NCBI GenBank assembly: GCA_035456265.1
Contig: DATIDP010000205.1
Coordinates: forward strand, 1 to 6,000
Source of the DNA: DASUPK01 sp035456265
GTDB lineage: Bacteria; Actinomycetota; Thermoleophilia; Solirubrobacterales; 70-9
Length of the DNA: 6,000 nucleotides
Direction: 5' to 3'
In this document: positions 1 through 5,794 of the stretch, in pieces
Numbering within the stretch: position 1 is the first letter of the stretch
How the letters are laid out: every line of letters begins with the position of its first letter
Made by a program: the position numbers and the translations under genes
Notes under the pieces: generated by a model
Databases searched by the model: none
What the model was told of the DNA's origin: nothing
Seen by the model: the letters and a program-made list of their open reading frames with translations, nothing else

Positions 1-2322
1 TCCGCGCAGCTGGGAGGCCTCGACCTCGGCGACGGTCATCGCCTCGCTCGCGTCGCGCAGCTCCGTCTGCAACCCGAACTCCTGCTGGGAGCACTCGCGG
101 AGCTCGGCCGCGACATCGGATCCGTGCTCCCCCTCTGCCTCACCCAGGGCAGCCGCATGCCGCTCCAGGGTGGCTCCTAGTCGGGCAAGAGCCTCGCGTG
201 TGCGGCTCAGCGCGGGCAGCGTTTCCTGCTCGAGCGAGATCCGCCGCTCCAGCTCCTCCCTGTCCTGAAGGCGCTTCTCCCTGGCGCGGTCCGCGGCCTC
301 GGCGTGCCGGCGCTCGGCCGCCAGCTCGGCCTCGAGCTTGGCCCGCTGGATCGCGCTCGACCCCGAGCCCTGGTCGGAACGCTCGGCATGGCGCTCGGCG
401 AGCCAGGTCGCGCGGTTCGCCTCCTCGGCGGCCTCGTCGAGCTCGCGACGGGCATCGCGGAGTGCCCTATGTGCCTCCTCCTCCCGGCTTCGCGCCTCGT
501 CCAGGGCGGAGTCGGCGCGCTCCAGGTCCCGGGTCGCGCGCTCCTCGGTCTGTTCCCGCTGCGCAAGCCTGGACGCGAGCTCCTCACGCTCGGAGCGAGC
601 TGCCAGCGCCGGATCGGTTCCCTCCCGCGGCAGCCTGCGGATCTCGCCCGCCCGGGCGTCGAAGCACTCGCCGTCGACGGTGACCGCGACGCCGCCGAAG
701 CCATCGGCGAGATCGTCCAGGTCGTCCACCAGCCAAGCATCCGCGAGCAGGCGCTCGGTGATCGGCCCGGCCTCGCCTCGGGCCTCGATCAGGTCGAGGA
801 GGCGCCGCGCGCCGTCCTTCGGCGGAGCGGACGCCGGCGAGGCCGAGTTCGTTGAGATCAGGGCCCGCGCGGCGCCCTCGGTGCCCGCGAGCCGCTCCCG
901 GCCCTCGTCGATCGAAGCGACGATCGACGCGCGCAGCCTCTCGCCGAGCACGGCCGAGACCGCGCGCTCCAAGCCGGAGCCGGTCTCGATCAACCCCGCG
1001 AGCGCATCGTGCTCGCCCTCGACCGCCGCGGCCGCGAGCTTCGCCTCAACCGCTGCCAGCTCACCGACCAGGGCGGCCTTGCGCTGCGATGCCTTTCGCG
1101 CCTCCTCCAGCGCGCGCTCGTGTGCCTGGGTGACCTGCCGGGCAGCGGCACTGGCCCCCTCCTCTTCTCTTTGGAGGGGCTCGAGCGCCGCTCTCGCGGC
1201 CGCTCGCCTGCTCTCGGCCTCCTCCGCCTCCCGGCGCAGGCGCCTGACCTCCTCGGATGCATCGGCGCCGAGCTTCGCCAGCTCGGCCTCGAGCTCTGCG
1301 ATTCGGCTCGCGGTCGCGTCCTCATCCGGCTCGGTCTCCAGAGCCTCGAGCCGCAGCTGGCGTTCCCCGAGGGCCGCGCGCAGGTCCCGCTCTGCGATCT
1401 CCAGTGACTCGGCGCGGGCGCGCACGCGCTCGGTGGCCGCGCGCGCCTCGGCCAGGACCTCGCCGTGGCGCCGCCGTCCCTCCTCCCCGAACGCGATCCG
1501 CTCCTCGATGGCCGTGCGGCGGGCCCGAACCTCCTCGAAGCGCTTCTCGACCGAGTCTCGGGCGATGCGGACCTCCGACAGCTTTCTGTCGGCGGCGGCG
1601 AGGTGCTCCTGCTGCGCCCGCAGGGCGTCGGCCACGACCCGCGCCCGAAGCTCGTTGGACTCTCGCTCGAGCTTCGCTGTCCGCTCCGCGGCCTCGGCCT
1701 GGCGCTTCAGCGGCCGAAGACGCGAGCGTGCCTCGCGCTCGACGTCCATCGCCCGCTCGAGGTTGTCCCTGGTGCGGTCCAGCTTGAGCTGAGCGCTGTG
1801 CCGGCGCTTGCGGTGCTTGCCGAGCCCCGCAGCCTCCTCGATCAGCATGCGCCGGTCCTTCGGCTTGGAGTGGACGATCTGCTCGACCTTGCCCTGGCTG
1901 ATCACCGAGTGGGCCTCGCGCCCCATGTTCGTGTCGGCGAGGGCCTCCAGGATGTCGACCAGGCGGCATCGGGCTCCGTTCAGCCGGTACTCCCCGTCAC
2001 CGTTCCGCTCGATGCGGCGCGAGACCGAGATCTCGGAGAACTCGCTCGCGGCCAGGCCCTCGCTGTTGTCGATCACCACCTCCACCTCGGCGAAGCGCCG
2101 CGGCGACTGGCCGTTTCCACCCGCGAAGATCACGTCGCGCATCTGCTGGCCGCGCACCGCCGTCGGGCTCTGCTCGCCGAGCGCCCAGAGCACGGCGTCG
2201 GTGATGTTCGACTTGCCCGAACCGTTCGGTCCGACGATCACGCTGACGCCCGGCGAGAAGGTCAGCCGAGTGCGGTCGGGGAAGGACTTGAAGCCCTTCA
2301 GATTGATCGCCTTCAGATACAT
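1..2322 (-). CDS. smc: Chromosome segregation ATPase Smc (N-terminal 774 residues, cut by window edge)
   Basis: Smc is the ATPase core of bacterial condensin; with ScpA and ScpB it organises and helps segregate the chromosome. The frame is open from the ATG at 2322 to the left edge. Visible are the N-terminal MYLKAINLKGFKSF strand, Walker A GPNGSGKSN (residues 31-39), the arginine finger R57 in the segment before RDVIFAGG, and a Q-loop-type ISQGKVEQI (141-149). Next come EEAAGLGKHRKRR (162-174), a charged coiled coil (about 175-434), a hinge-like globular region (about 435-570) and the start of the returning coiled coil. The C-terminal signature motif and Walker B lie outside the window. The start is fixed by the family's conserved N-terminus; no Shine-Dalgarno is visible, and an in-frame TTG at 2376 is less likely. 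It follows rnc by 60 bases, probably on the same transcript. Against the roughly 1,186-residue B. subtilis protein, the arm (about 260 residues) and hinge are short, and the usual glycine-rich end of the hinge is missing. The family call is secure. Confidence 0.97.
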   Translation of the reverse strand, partial: MYLKAINLKGFKSFPDRTRLTFSPGVSVIVGPNGSGKSNITDAVLWALGEQSPTAVRGQQMRDVIFAGGNGQSPRRFAEVEVVIDNSEGLAASEFSEISVSRRIERNGDGEYRLNGARCRLVDILEALADTNMGREAHSVISQGKVEQIVHSKPKDRRMLIEEAAGLGKHRKRRHSAQLKLDRTRDNLERAMDVEREARSRLRPLKRQAEAAERTAKLERESNELRARVVADALRAQQEHLAAADRKLSEVRIARDSVEKRFEEVRARRTAIEERIAFGEEGRRRHGEVLAEARAATERVRARAESLEIAERDLRAALGERQLRLEALETEPDEDATASRIAELEAELAKLGADASEEVRRLRREAEEAESRRAAARAALEPLQREEEGASAAARQVTQAHERALEEARKASQRKAALVGELAAVEAKLAAAAVEGEHDALAGLIETGSGLERAVSAVLGERLRASIVASIDEGRERLAGTEGAARALISTNSASPASAPPKDGARRLLDLIEARGEAGPITERLLADAWLVDDLDDLADGFGGVAVTVDGECFDARAGEIRRLPREGTDPALAARSEREELASRLAQREQTEERATRDLERADSALDEARSREEEAHRALRDARRELDEAAEEANRATWLAERHAERSDQGSGSSAIQRAKLEAELAAERRHAEAADRAREKRLQDREELERRISLEQETLPALSRTREALARLGATLERHAAALGEAEGEHGSDVAAELRECSQQEFGLQTELRDASEAMTVAEVEASQLRG

Positions 2323-2356
2323 GGAGGTCGGAAGGGTGCCAGCTGTGGGAAGCCTC

Positions 2357-2373
2357 GCGTCCGGCCCGGACGC
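2357..2373. repeat. 17-base near-perfect inverted repeat between rnc and smc
   Basis: The 8-base arms gcgtccgg and ccggacgc flank a single central base, entirely inside the 60-base rnc-smc gap. As RNA it could form a 6-bp GC stem with a 5-base loop. No T-run follows on the minus strand, so it is not a standard intrinsic terminator. It may be an RNA processing or stability element, a protein-binding palindrome, or chance in GC-rich DNA. Confidence 0.35.
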
Positions 2374-2382
2374 CAAGCATCG

Positions 2383-3063
2383 CTACGTGCGCAGTTTCTC
2401 CAGTGCGCGTTCGGCGGCCGCCTGCTCGGCCTCTTTCTTGCTTCTGCCCGAGCCCGTGCCGATCTCGTCCCCGGCGACGGTCGCCCGGACCTCGAAGCGT
2501 CGATCGTGCGGCGGACCCTCCTCGCCGGTGACCTCGTAGCTGACCGCGTCGCCGTCTCGCGCGAGCCGTTCCTGCAGCTCCGACTTGAAGTCGAGGCGCT
2601 CACGCGTCGCCTGTTCGATCTCCTCGTCGAACGCGCCGACGACTGCCCTCGACGTCGGCTCGAACCCGTGCGCCAGATAGCAGGCACCGATCACCGCCTC
2701 GCACACGGACGCCAGCGTCCGCTCCGATGCCAGCAAGGTCTCGACGGGAAGGCCGTCGCCCCCGTGCGGCGCCCGCGCGGCCAGCCTGTCCGGAAGGCCG
2801 AGCTCGCGGGCGACGCCGGCGCACGCCCGCCCGCTGACGGCCTGGTTGAGGATCTTCGTGAGCTCGCCGATGTCGGCCTCCGGGTGCTCGGTGAAGAGCA
2901 GGGCGGCGACGGAGAGCCCCAGCACGCTGTCGCCCAGGAAGGCGAGCCGGCCGTAGGAGTTGGTGCGGGTCTCGACCCACGATGAGTGAGAGAGGGCCTG
3001 CCGGCGCAGCTCTTCGGGGGCGTCCGCGAACAGCTCCGCCAGCGAGGCGGCGGCGGGTGTCAT
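2383..3063 (-). CDS. rnc: Ribonuclease III family protein with altered active site
   Basis: RNase III cleaves double-stranded RNA and matures rRNA precursors in the cytoplasm. The 226-residue length matches the family. The nuclease domain spans about residues 8-150 and carries the signature region RLAFLGDSVLGL (39-50); a double-stranded-RNA-binding domain (about 158-224) ends in GSGRSKKEAEQAAAERAL. Residue numbering coincides with E. coli through the signature: E38 is G38, E41 is A41, and D45 is kept. In the second motif (ASVCEAVIGACYL, 118-130), the E. coli D114 position is S119 while E117 is kept as E122. Two of the four usual metal ligands are therefore missing, although fold and RNA-binding domain look intact. 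This may be a lineage variant with weakened or different chemistry, or an RNA-binding form. The ATG at 3063 follows the acpP stop by 22 bases; a GGGAGGAG Shine-Dalgarno lies about 15 bases upstream, farther than usual. Family assignment is firm; catalytic activity is uncertain. Confidence 0.93.
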   Translation of the reverse strand: MTPAAASLAELFADAPEELRRQALSHSSWVETRTNSYGRLAFLGDSVLGLSVAALLFTEHPEADIGELTKILNQAVSGRACAGVARELGLPDRLAARAPHGGDGLPVETLLASERTLASVCEAVIGACYLAHGFEPTSRAVVGAFDEEIEQATRERLDFKSELQERLARDGDAVSYEVTGEEGPPHDRRFEVRATVAGDEIGTGSGRSKKEAEQAAAERALEKLRT

Positions 3064-3085
3064 GGGATCAGCTCGAAGCTCCTCC

Positions 3086-3334
3086 CTAGGCCGCCGGCAC
3101 TCGGGCCGTGACGAAGTCGACGGCGTCCCCGACGGTCTCGATCCGGGCCGCCTCCTCCTCGCTCACGCGGATTCCATACCGGTCCTCGAGCTCCATGACG
3201 AGCTCATAGAGATCGAGCGAGTCGGCGTCGAGATCCTCTCGGAACCGCGTCTCCGGCTGGATTCGGTCGGGCGGCACCTCGAGCTCGGTGCTCAGGTGCT
3301 CTCGAACGAGCTTCATGACCTCGTCGCGCTCCAT
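3086..3334 (-). CDS. acpP: Acyl carrier protein
   Basis: This 82-residue acidic protein is the carrier that holds growing acyl chains on a 4'-phosphopantetheine arm during fatty acid synthesis. The attachment motif DADSLDLYELVMELED is present, with Ser39 as the expected modified residue, and the flanking helices match the family (VMKLVREHLSTELEV near the start, EEEAARIETVGDAVDFV near the end). Its length is at the upper end of the usual 77-82. The start at 3334 gives the normal N-terminal helix; the internal ATG at 3316 would remove part of it. It lies 15 bases after the plsX stop with no clear Shine-Dalgarno, suggesting translational coupling to plsX, whose enzyme uses acyl-ACP. The common fabD and fabG neighbours are not here, so they must lie elsewhere in the genome. 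A specialised carrier is possible, but the context with plsX and rnc argues for the housekeeping one. Confidence 0.95.
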   Translation of the reverse strand: MERDEVMKLVREHLSTELEVPPDRIQPETRFREDLDADSLDLYELVMELEDRYGIRVSEEEAARIETVGDAVDFVTARVPAA

Positions 3335-3349
3335 GGCGTCGATTATCGC

Positions 3350-4378
3350 CTATCGGCCAGTCGCGCCCGAGGGCTCCTCGCGCAGCGCATCTCGGGTTGC
3401 GCCCGAGACGGCGAGCAGCTCACCGGTTCGCTCCACGGCACGCTCCGTCACCGCGCGATGGGCGAGGCGGACCGCGTTGGCGATTCCGTCGGGCGTGGAG
3501 GTGCCGTGCGCCACGACGGCGACGCCACGCAGCCCGAGCAGGATCGCCCCGCCGACGGCATTGGGATCCATCGAGCGCCGGAGTCCGCCGAGCGCGGGCC
3601 GCAGCAGAAGGCCCCCGGCGGCGGATATCGGGCTGGAGCGGGCGGCATCGCTGACGGCGTCCGCGACGGCCCTCGCGGTGCCCTCGAGTGTCTTCAGGGT
3701 GACGTTGCCGGTGAACCCGTCGGTGACGATCACGTCGGCCTCGTTGCTGAGCAGGTCGCGCCCCTCGACGTTGCCGATGAAGCGGATCCGACCGGCGCCT
3801 GCGAGCGCCTCGTGCGCCGCGACGACATCGCCGCGCCCCTTCTTCTGCTCCTCGCCCACCGAGAGCAGGGCGACCCGCGGGCTCTCCACGTCGAGCACGG
3901 CCGCGCTGAAGGCAGACCCCAGGAAGGCGAACTGGATCAGATGCTGCGGGCGCACGTCGGTGTTGGCGCCGCAGTCGAGGAAGAGGAGGGGTGCGCCGTC
4001 GCTTCCCGGGACCGGGATCTGGACGGCGAGGGCGGGGCGGTGAACCCCCTGCGCCCGCTTGAGGGCGAAGAGCGCGGCCGTCATCGTCGCGCCGGTTGAG
4101 CCGGCGCTGACCAGCGAACTGCACGTCCCGTCGGCGACGGCGGCCGAGGCGCGAACGATCGAGGCGTCGGGCGTCGAACGAACGGCCGCCACCGGCTCGG
4201 CCTCGTTGCCGATCCACTCGGTGGTCGCCTCCACCTCGATCCGGTCGGAGCCCTCCAGGCTTGCTGGACCGAAGATCCGAACCGGGATCCCGTCGGCTGC
4301 GGCGAGGCGGGCTCCCTCCAGGACGATCTCGGGTCCGCCGTCCGCTCCGTAGGCGTCCAGCGCGACCGGTGCAGTCAT
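3350..4378 (-). CDS. plsX: Phosphate acyltransferase PlsX
   Basis: PlsX makes acyl-phosphate from acyl-ACP and inorganic phosphate; PlsY then transfers the acyl group to glycerol-3-phosphate, the first step of phospholipid synthesis in most bacteria. It acts at the inner face of the membrane. The 342-residue length is normal. Family landmarks are VALDAYGADGGPE (5-17, usually DAMGGD), SAGSTGA (91-97), RPALA (114-118), LDCGANTDVRPQHLIQFA (134-151), GEE (175-177), GNVEGRDLL (202-210) and TDGFTGNVTLKT (219-230). One difference is VRSTPDAS (66-73), where the family usually has basic residues (R-x-K-K-D-S-S). The ATG at 4378 is preceded by AGGAG at 4390-4394 with an 11-base spacer. It is placed directly before acpP, its substrate carrier. 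The 76-base gap from rpmF is the longest in the operon and may hold a control element. No membrane segment or signal peptide is evident. Confidence 0.96.
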   Translation of the reverse strand: MTAPVALDAYGADGGPEIVLEGARLAAADGIPVRIFGPASLEGSDRIEVEATTEWIGNEAEPVAAVRSTPDASIVRASAAVADGTCSSLVSAGSTGATMTAALFALKRAQGVHRPALAVQIPVPGSDGAPLLFLDCGANTDVRPQHLIQFAFLGSAFSAAVLDVESPRVALLSVGEEQKKGRGDVVAAHEALAGAGRIRFIGNVEGRDLLSNEADVIVTDGFTGNVTLKTLEGTARAVADAVSDAARSSPISAAGGLLLRPALGGLRRSMDPNAVGGAILLGLRGVAVVAHGTSTPDGIANAVRLAHRAVTERAVERTGELLAVSGATRDALREEPSGATGR

Positions 4379-4383
4379 CTAAT

Positions 4384-4448
4384 GGGTTGCTCCTGACAGG
4401 TCAAACGGGTCGCACCTGGCGGCGCGCCCTCGCATCATCGGAGCACCC
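4384..4448 (-). promoter_or_regulatory. Possible RNA structure covering the plsX ribosome binding site
   Basis: On the minus-strand RNA, GGGTGCTCC (4448-4440) can pair with GGAGCAACCC (4393-4384), giving nine pairs with one bulged A. Inside it, CAGGT (4418-4414) can pair with ACCTG (4401-4397) around a 12-base loop. The outer 3' arm takes in most of the plsX AGGAG. The pairing is read directly from the sequence; a regulatory role is inference, and such pairings also arise by chance at this GC content. Confidence 0.25.
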
Positions 4449-4454
4449 TCTCAT
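4401..4454 (-). CDS. Possible 17-residue leader peptide between rpmF and plsX
   Basis: An ATG sits immediately after the rpmF stop codon and opens a frame encoding MRGCSDDARARRQVRPV, closed by TGA at 4401-4403. Five of 17 residues are arginine, two encoded by AGA and AGG. The last rpmF codons supply GAGGAG, but only three bases (the rpmF TAG) separate it from this ATG, which is tight for a Shine-Dalgarno; reinitiation by ribosomes leaving rpmF is more plausible. Codons 3-5 overlap the 5' arm of the possible stem that covers the plsX ribosome binding site. I know of no homologue, and it could be a chance frame. Confidence 0.2.
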   Translation of the reverse strand: MRGCSDDARARRQVRPV

Positions 4455-4673
4455 CTACTCCTCGGTCGAGGGACCGGCCGCGGGCGCGCTCTCGGGCACC
4501 TCGTGGCTGATCACCTCGCGACCCGCGTAGGTGCCGCACGTCGGGCAGACCCGATGCGGCAGGCGGGCGCTGTGGCAGCGCGGACACTCGTTCAGCCGCG
4601 GGGCCGAGACCTTGTGCTGGGCGCGCCGCTTGTCGCGCCGCGTCCTCGACTGTCGCTTCTTCGGGACCGCCAT
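4455..4673 (-). CDS. rpmF: 50S ribosomal protein bL32, zinc-binding (four-cysteine) form
   Basis: bL32 is a small basic protein of the large ribosomal subunit. The MAVPKKRQSR start is characteristic and fixes the ATG at 4673. A very basic N-terminal tail (about 1-26) leads into a zinc ribbon with C30-x-x-C33 and C43-x-x-C46, so this is the zinc-dependent form rather than the cysteine-free paralogue some bacteria switch to under zinc shortage. At 72 residues it is somewhat longer than the usual 55-65, because of an acidic, Pro/Ala-rich tail after residue 54. It lies 16 bases after the DUF177 gene, a pairing widely conserved in bacteria, and has no visible Shine-Dalgarno of its own, so translation is probably coupled to the gene before it. 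Confidence 0.97.
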   Translation of the reverse strand: MAVPKKRQSRTRRDKRRAQHKVSAPRLNECPRCHSARLPHRVCPTCGTYAGREVISHEVPESAPAAGPSTEE

Positions 4674-4689
4674 GAGGGCGGCAGGATAG

Positions 4690-5211
4690 CTACTCCAGCT
4701 TGAGGTCCCTGAGCTTCGCCATCCGCGGATCGCCGCCCTGCGAGTGGCGGTGCTCCTCTGGATCGGCGTCGTTCAGCGACTCCCCGCAGACCGAGCAGAG
4801 CCCGGCGCAATCGGGGCGGCAGAGAAGCTGGTCGGGGAGAGCCAGCACCAGCGAGTCGTTCGCCCAGCGGTGGAGGTCAAGCTCACCGTCCGAGACGTAG
4901 GGGCTGCGGAGCTCCTCGTCGCGGGCGCTGGGCTGGTCGACCTCCCGGGCATCGACCTCGATCTCGTTCGGGGCCTCCTCGAGGCAGCGGACGCAGGGCC
5001 CGCTCAGCTCGGTCCGGAACCGCAACCTGAGGGCGTAGCCGGTGGTCGTCCGGGAGACGTCGAGTCGACTCTCGCCGCCACCGCCGGCGGGGGCGTAGGT
5101 CTGGCCGCCGAGCTCGATCGGGTCGAGCTCCAATACGAGATCGAGGGAGCGCGCCTGTCCCGAGGACAGCGCGAGACGCTCGAGATCGAGGATTCCGCCT
5201 TCCGCATACAC
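4690..5211 (-). CDS. DUF177/YceD family protein (23S rRNA accumulation)
   Basis: Members of this family (E. coli YceD and plant homologues) are needed for normal 23S rRNA accumulation and are commonly encoded next to rpmF, as here. The 173-residue protein opens with ILDLERLALSSG (7-18), then ELDPIELGGQTY (28-39) and LDVSRT (50-55), each typical of actinobacterial members. Six cysteines form likely metal-binding pairs: C73/C76 (CVRC), C131/C135 and C139/C142 (CAGLCSVCG). The C-terminus DPRMAKLRDL is also typical. I chose the GTG at 5211 because family similarity begins just after it. The frame stays open upstream, with GTG at 5253 and TTG at 5247, but using those would overlap the divergent methyltransferase start. 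The long upstream extension is its antisense shadow. A possible promoter places transcription start near the GTG, so the mRNA may be leaderless. Family is confident; the exact start is less so. Confidence 0.9.
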   Translation of the reverse strand: MYAEGGILDLERLALSSGQARSLDLVLELDPIELGGQTYAPAGGGGESRLDVSRTTTGYALRLRFRTELSGPCVRCLEEAPNEIEVDAREVDQPSARDEELRSPYVSDGELDLHRWANDSLVLALPDQLLCRPDCAGLCSVCGESLNDADPEEHRHSQGGDPRMAKLRDLKLE

Positions 5212-5247
5212 TCGCGCCGAGGGTAGCGAGACACCTTGGCCGCGCAA
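5211..5247 (-). promoter_or_regulatory. Possible promoter for the DUF177-rpmF-plsX-acpP-rnc-smc operon
   Basis: On the minus strand, TTGCGC (5247-5242) and TACCCT (5225-5220) are separated by 16 bases and resemble -35 and TAnnnT -10 elements. The -10 ends 8 bases before the GTG at 5211, so transcription could start at or next to the start codon. The -35 lies inside the first codons of the divergent methyltransferase. The match is partial and made by eye. Confidence 0.3.
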
Positions 5248-5778
5248 TTCCACTGGGACCCGGAGACTTACCTGGAGGAGATCCGGGCCGAGGTCCCGCG
5301 CTACGACCAGCTCCAGAGGGCCGCCGTGGACGCGATCCCCTTCGCCCCGGGCCGCGTTCTCGAGCTCGGCATGGGCACCGGAGAGACGACCCGTGTGCTC
5401 CTCGAGGCCTACCCCGATGCGTGGGTGATCGGCCTCGACTCCAGCCCGGACATGGTCTACCGCCTCCGAGAGGAATACGACGACGTCCAGCTCGCCCGCA
5501 TGGAGGATCCGCTGCCGGACGGGCCGTGGGACCTGGTGATCTCCGTCCTCTCCGTGCACCACCTCCGCGACGACGCGAAGCGCACCCTCTTCCGCCGGGT
5601 CCGCGAGCAGTCCCGGGCCCTGGTGATCGGCGACGTCGTCAAGGCCGATCAGCAGGTCACGCCGATCGATCCAGGCATCGACTTCCCGGACACCGCCGAG
5701 CAGCTCGCCGAGTGGTGCGGCGGCGAGATCACCTGGACCGCCGACGACCTCGCCGTGGTCAGAGCCGTCTACGGCTGA
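5236..5778 (+). CDS. Class I SAM-dependent methyltransferase, substrate unknown
   Basis: This 180-residue soluble protein should transfer a methyl group from S-adenosylmethionine. The nucleotide-binding signature VLELGMGTGETT is at residues 41-52, the acidic residue that would hold the SAM ribose is D68 in VIGLDSSPDM, and the motif IV region is WDLVISVLSVHHL (98-110). It lacks the NPPY-type motif of N6-adenine methyltransferases such as RsmD, and resembles the Methyltransf_25-type group that includes many small-molecule enzymes; the substrate cannot be read from the sequence. The TTG at 5236 is the only reasonable start, since a TAG precedes it in frame at 5224-5226. GAGGG at 5219-5223 is a distant, weak Shine-Dalgarno, and TACACT at 5207-5212 could be a -10, with no convincing -35. 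It is divergent from the ribosomal/lipid operon, with a 24-base gap, and is followed 16 bases later by an enoyl-CoA hydratase gene, probably on one transcript. Confidence 0.85.
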   Translation: MAAQFHWDPETYLEEIRAEVPRYDQLQRAAVDAIPFAPGRVLELGMGTGETTRVLLEAYPDAWVIGLDSSPDMVYRLREEYDDVQLARMEDPLPDGPWDLVISVLSVHHLRDDAKRTLFRRVREQSRALVIGDVVKADQQVTPIDPGIDFPDTAEQLAEWCGGEITWTADDLAVVRAVYG

Positions 5779-5794
5779 GTTGAGAGGAGAGCAG

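Noticed and set aside
338..1792. 484-codon open frame on the plus strand
   Set aside because: It lies antisense to the clearly coding smc frame; its Ser/Arg/Ala-rich translation has no recognisable domain and is what GC-rich coiled-coil codons give in reverse.
2357..2373. Intrinsic terminator between rnc and smc
   Set aside because: The hairpin is not followed by a T-run on the minus strand.
1465..2985. 506-codon open frame on the plus strand
   Set aside because: It runs antisense across both smc and rnc, including their gap, and shows no family motif; both minus-strand genes are strongly conserved.
2383..3063. rnc as a decaying pseudogene
   Set aside because: The frame is full length and uninterrupted, and the RNA-binding domain and fold-determining residues are well kept, so substitution rather than decay is likelier.
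3062..4099. 345-codon open frame on the plus strand
   Set aside because: It is antisense to acpP and plsX, whose motifs are unmistakable; its composition is a shadow of them.
5236..5778. Methyltransferase as RsmD (16S rRNA m2G966), often found near coaD and rpmF
   Set aside because: RsmD carries an NPPY-type motif IV; this protein has DLVISVLSVHHL there and is oriented away from the ribosomal operon.
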